Source: Nocardioides astragali
GTDB lineage: Bacteria > Actinomycetota > Actinomycetes > Propionibacteriales > Nocardioidaceae
Assembly: GCF_024436375.1 (NCBI RefSeq)
Contig: NZ_JAFMZM010000001.1
Span: forward strand, 186,001-250,000
Direction of reading: 5' to 3'
DNA: 64,000 nucleotides
A model generated the notes under the pieces. The model was given only the letters and a program-made list of their open reading frames with translations, was not told the DNA's origin and searched no databases. The position numbers were made by a program, and so were the translations under genes. Positions within the stretch are counted from its first letter, which is position 1; each line of letters opens with the position of its first letter. Positions 61,319 to 64,000 of the stretch are shown here, piece by piece.

Positions 61319-62722
61319 ATGGCAAGCAAGGGCAGCGCCCACGGCCTCGACCTCGCACGCGAGAAGATGCGGGAGGCCGGGGTCGACGAGGTGGCGATCG
61401 ACACGTTCGCGCACTACTACCGACTCCTCGAGCACGGCGAGACCGGGATGATCGCCGAGAGCACGATCGAGCCGCTCGACATGGAGGCCTTGGCCGATGT
61501 CGACGTCCCCGACGAGGTCGCGGCCGAGGCGATCCGCCAGACGGCCGTCATCAAGCTCAACGGCGGCCTCGGCACGTCGATGGGCATGGACCGCGCCAAG
61601 TCGCTGCTGTGCGTGCGCCGCGGGCTCAGCTTCCTCGACATCATCGCCCGGCAGGTGCTCCACCTCCGCAAGGAGTACGACGCGACGTTGCCGCTGATGT
61701 TCATGAACTCCTTCCGGACCTCGGCCGACACCATGGAGGCCCTGGCCCGCTACGACGACCTCCCGGTCGAGGGCCTGCCGCTGGAGTTCCTCCAGAACAA
61801 GGAGCCCAAGCTCCTCGCGGCCGACCTGCTCCCGGCCTCCTACCCCAAGGCCCCCGAGCTGGAGTGGTGTCCGCCCGGCCACGGCGACATCTACACCGCG
61901 TTGCGCGGCACCGGCCTCCTGGCCCGGCTGCTCGATGCCGGCTACCGCTACGTCTTCGTCTCCAACTCCGACAACCTCGGCGCCGTGGCGGACGCCCGCG
62001 TCGCGGGCTGGTTCGCCCAGAGCGGTGCGCCGTTCGCGATCGAGGCCGTGCGGCGCACTCCGTCGGACCGCAAGGGCGGCCACTTCGCCCGCCGCAAGGC
62101 CGACGGGCGGATCGTGCTCCGCGAGTCCGCGCAGACCCTCGACGCGGACAAGGAGGCGCTCGCCGACCTCGACCGCCACGAGTTCACCTCGACCAACAAC
62201 CTGTGGTTCGACATCCAGGCGATGGTCGAGGCGCTCGACGCCCGCGGCGGCATCCTCGGACTCCCGCTGATCCGCAACGTCAAGCACCTCGACCCCACCG
62301 ACCCCTCCACGCCGGAGGTCATCCAGATCGAGACCGCCATGGGCGCCGCGATCGAGGTGTTTGAAGGTGCGCGCACGATCGAGGTCGGCCGCGACCGGTT
62401 CGTCCCGGTGAAGACCACCGACGACCTGCTGGTCCTGCGCTCCGACGTCTACGACCTGGGCAAGGACTTCGTGCTCGACCAGGTGGGCGACGAGATCCCG
62501 TACGTCGCGCTCGACGGCGACTTCTACAAGCTGGTCGGTGACTTCGACAAGCGCTTCCCCGAGGGCGCTCCCTCGCTGCGCGAGGCCGACTCGTTCACCG
62601 TGGAGGGCGACTGGACCTTCGGCCACGGCGTGAAGGTCGTGGGCGACGTCGCGCTCAATGCGAAGGCGGCCAAGCGGATCGAGGGCGGCGCGGTCCTGAG
62701 CGAGCAGGAAGCGGATGGCTGA
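61319..62722 (+). CDS. UTP-glucose-1-phosphate uridylyltransferase (UDPGP family)
   Basis: 467 residues, the eukaryotic-type UGPase fold, not the ~300-residue GalU type. AVIKLNGGLGTSMGMDRAKS is the UTP-binding signature; FMNSFRTS, FLQNKEPK, WCPPGHGDIYTAL and FVSNSDNLGA complete the active site. Supplies UDP-glucose, a precursor for polymers such as the one encoded at the left of the window. Overlaps the moeA start by 8 bp. Confidence 0.92.
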   Translation: MASKGSAHGLDLAREKMREAGVDEVAIDTFAHYYRLLEHGETGMIAESTIEPLDMEALADVDVPDEVAAEAIRQTAVIKLNGGLGTSMGMDRAKSLLCVRRGLSFLDIIARQVLHLRKEYDATLPLMFMNSFRTSADTMEALARYDDLPVEGLPLEFLQNKEPKLLAADLLPASYPKAPELEWCPPGHGDIYTALRGTGLLARLLDAGYRYVFVSNSDNLGAVADARVAGWFAQSGAPFAIEAVRRTPSDRKGGHFARRKADGRIVLRESAQTLDADKEALADLDRHEFTSTNNLWFDIQAMVEALDARGGILGLPLIRNVKHLDPTDPSTPEVIQIETAMGAAIEVFEGARTIEVGRDRFVPVKTTDDLLVLRSDVYDLGKDFVLDQVGDEIPYVALDGDFYKLVGDFDKRFPEGAPSLREADSFTVEGDWTFGHGVKVVGDVALNAKAAKRIEGGAVLSEQEADG

Positions 62723-63944
62723 CCTGTTGCCCGTGGCCGACTACGTCGAGCGCATCCTCGCCACGGTCTCGCCGCTGCACGCGTTCCAGCAGCCCTTGAT
62801 GGAGGCCCTCGGCCTGGCGCTGGCCGAGGACGTGGTGGCTCCGATCTCCCTGCCGAGCTTCGACAACTCCGCGATGGACGGCTATGCCGTGGTCGCCGAC
62901 GACGTCGCCGGTGCGACCGAGGACTCCCCGGTCACGCTGCCGGTCGTCGGTGAGATAGGTGCGGGTCAGTCGTCGATCCTGGCGCTGTCACCGGGCTCCG
63001 CGGTCAAGATCATGACCGGCGCCCCGGTCCCGACGGGGGCGACCACCGTCGTGCCCTACGAGTGGACCGACCGCGGGGTGGCACAGGTGCGCATCGAGCG
63101 CGCGGGCAAGCCCGGACAGCACATCCGCCCGACCGGTGACGACATCGCCGAGGGCGACATGCTGCTGGAGGAGGGCACGGTCCTGGGCCCCCGCCACCTC
63201 GGCATGCTGGCGGCCGTCGGCCGGGCGACCGTCAAGACCCGCCCCCGTCCCCGCGTCGTCGTCATCTCCACCGGCTCCGAGCTGCGCGACCCCGGCACCC
63301 CGCTGGGGCACGACTCGATCTACGACGGCAACTCCTACCTCCTCGCCGCGGCCGCCCGTGCCGCCGGCGCGATCGCCTACCGCGTCGGCATCGTGCCCGA
63401 CGAGTCGCACGCCTTCACCGAGGCACTGAGCGACCAGCTGGTCCGCGCCGACCTCGTCGTGACGAGCGGGGGAGTGAGCGAGGGCGACTTCGACGTCGTC
63501 AAGGAGTCGCTGTCGCACCACGGCACCATGTGGTTCGGCGGCGTCGGCATGCAGCCCGGCAAGCCGCAGGGGTTCGGCACCATCGGCGAGGACGACACCC
63601 CGGTCTTCACGCTGCCCGGCAACCCGGTCTCCTCCTACGTCTCCTTCGAGATGTTCGTGCTGCCCGCGATCCGCCGGATGATGGGCAAGCTCCCCTACGT
63701 CCGCCCGACCTCCCGAGCGAGGCTCACCCACGGGCTCGCCTCGCCTGAGGGGAAGGTCCAGCTGGTGCGGGGCCTCCACGAGACCGACCGCGGCGGCACC
63801 TTCGTCTCCCCGGTCGGCGGTCATGGCTCGCACCTGATCGGCGACCTCGCGACCGCCAACTGCCTGATCGAGGTGCCGGCCGACGTCACCGCGATCCAGG
63901 CCGGGGAGATGGTCGCGATCCGCCGGCTCGACGAGGAGTTCTGA
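62715..63944 (+). CDS. moeA: Molybdopterin molybdotransferase
   Basis: 409 residues. SLPSFDNSAMDGYAVVADDV is the MoeA N-terminal signature; IMTGAPVP; VVISTGSELRDPG and TSGGVSEGDFDVVKESL form the molybdopterin-binding fold; FTLPGNPVSSYVSFEMFV follows. Inserts molybdate into molybdopterin. Start overlaps the previous stop. Confidence 0.95.
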   Translation: MADLLPVADYVERILATVSPLHAFQQPLMEALGLALAEDVVAPISLPSFDNSAMDGYAVVADDVAGATEDSPVTLPVVGEIGAGQSSILALSPGSAVKIMTGAPVPTGATTVVPYEWTDRGVAQVRIERAGKPGQHIRPTGDDIAEGDMLLEEGTVLGPRHLGMLAAVGRATVKTRPRPRVVVISTGSELRDPGTPLGHDSIYDGNSYLLAAAARAAGAIAYRVGIVPDESHAFTEALSDQLVRADLVVTSGGVSEGDFDVVKESLSHHGTMWFGGVGMQPGKPQGFGTIGEDDTPVFTLPGNPVSSYVSFEMFVLPAIRRMMGKLPYVRPTSRARLTHGLASPEGKVQLVRGLHETDRGGTFVSPVGGHGSHLIGDLATANCLIEVPADVTAIQAGEMVAIRRLDEEF

Positions 63945-64000
63945 TGGGCGGATCCGAGAGCCGACTGACCCACGTCGACGAGACCGGCGCCGCTCGGATG
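63944..64000 (+). CDS. moaC: MoaC, cyclic pyranopterin monophosphate synthase (5' end only)
   Basis: Only 19 codons are in the window, including LTHVDETGAARM, the recognisable MoaC N-terminus. The ATG overlaps the moeA stop by one base. Same molybdenum-cofactor operon. Confidence 0.85.
   Translation, partial: MGGSESRLTHVDETGAARM

Overview
The window is dense, high-GC DNA with frequent GTG and TTG starts and many 4-base stop/start overlaps. It carries typical actinobacterial genes: an LCP ligase, a DtxR/IdeR repressor, a CitA-type citrate synthase, DUF2277, a protealysin-like M4 peptidase and a TypA GTPase. I read it as chromosomal DNA of a Nocardioidaceae-like actinobacterium. The phylum is well supported; Nocardioides itself is only likely. 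I see no rRNA, phage, IS element or CRISPR, and one tRNA.

Region 1 (1-25.9 kb) is a cell-surface polysaccharide locus. It holds a Wzz/BY-kinase chain-length regulator, a polyprenyl-phosphate sugar-phosphate transferase, an O-antigen-ligase/Wzy-like membrane protein, a PglK/MsbA-like ABC flippase, about twelve glycosyltransferases of several folds (GT4, GT2, GT14, CgeB-like, DXD capsule type, one with an HP motif), two methyltransferases, a PIG-L deacetylase and a WbqC protein. It also has a nonulosonic-acid branch: a CMP-acylneuraminate synthetase and a 757-residue CBS-NeuB-SAF-TIM-barrel fusion. The 14-24 kb part contains paralogous pairs and two decayed or truncated genes, so it looks like the fast-evolving part of the locus. 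The LCP ligase at 55 kb could attach such a polymer to the wall.

Region 2 (25.9-38.3 kb) is mostly housekeeping: a MauE-thioredoxin fusion, an MFS pump, typA, an M4 peptidase carrying what looks like its own emfourin-type inhibitor domain, a macrodomain protein, topoisomerase IB, serC, GNAT, DCC, an M15-like secreted protein, citrate synthase and pdxH.

Region 3 (38.3-45.2 kb) is a drug-export and regulation region. A TetR gene sits behind a 9+9 bp palindrome and is coupled to a heterodimeric ABC exporter with one degenerate ATP site. Then comes a 520-bp stretch with no ordinary gene. It holds a candidate promoter, a 12-codon ORF whose Shine-Dalgarno perfectly matches the 16S 3' tail and whose start codon lies in a hairpin loop, a strong intrinsic terminator, and two copies of a 50-bp palindromic repeat. 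An MFS exporter coupled to a MarR regulator follows.

Region 4 (45.2-64 kb) has a GH13 glucosidase, a hotdog-fold protein, an ECF sigma factor with a membrane partner, an IdeR-type repressor, Sir2 plus DUF2277, a secreted beta-propeller protein, a saccharopine-dehydrogenase-like enzyme, an SRPBCC protein, tRNA-Arg(CCU), the LCP ligase with a small coupled protein, mscL, a CpaB/SAF protein, an FmdB zinc ribbon, a penicillin-acylase-family hydrolase, 5-formyl-THF cyclo-ligase, a UDPGP-type UTP-glucose-1-phosphate uridylyltransferase, moeA and the start of moaC.
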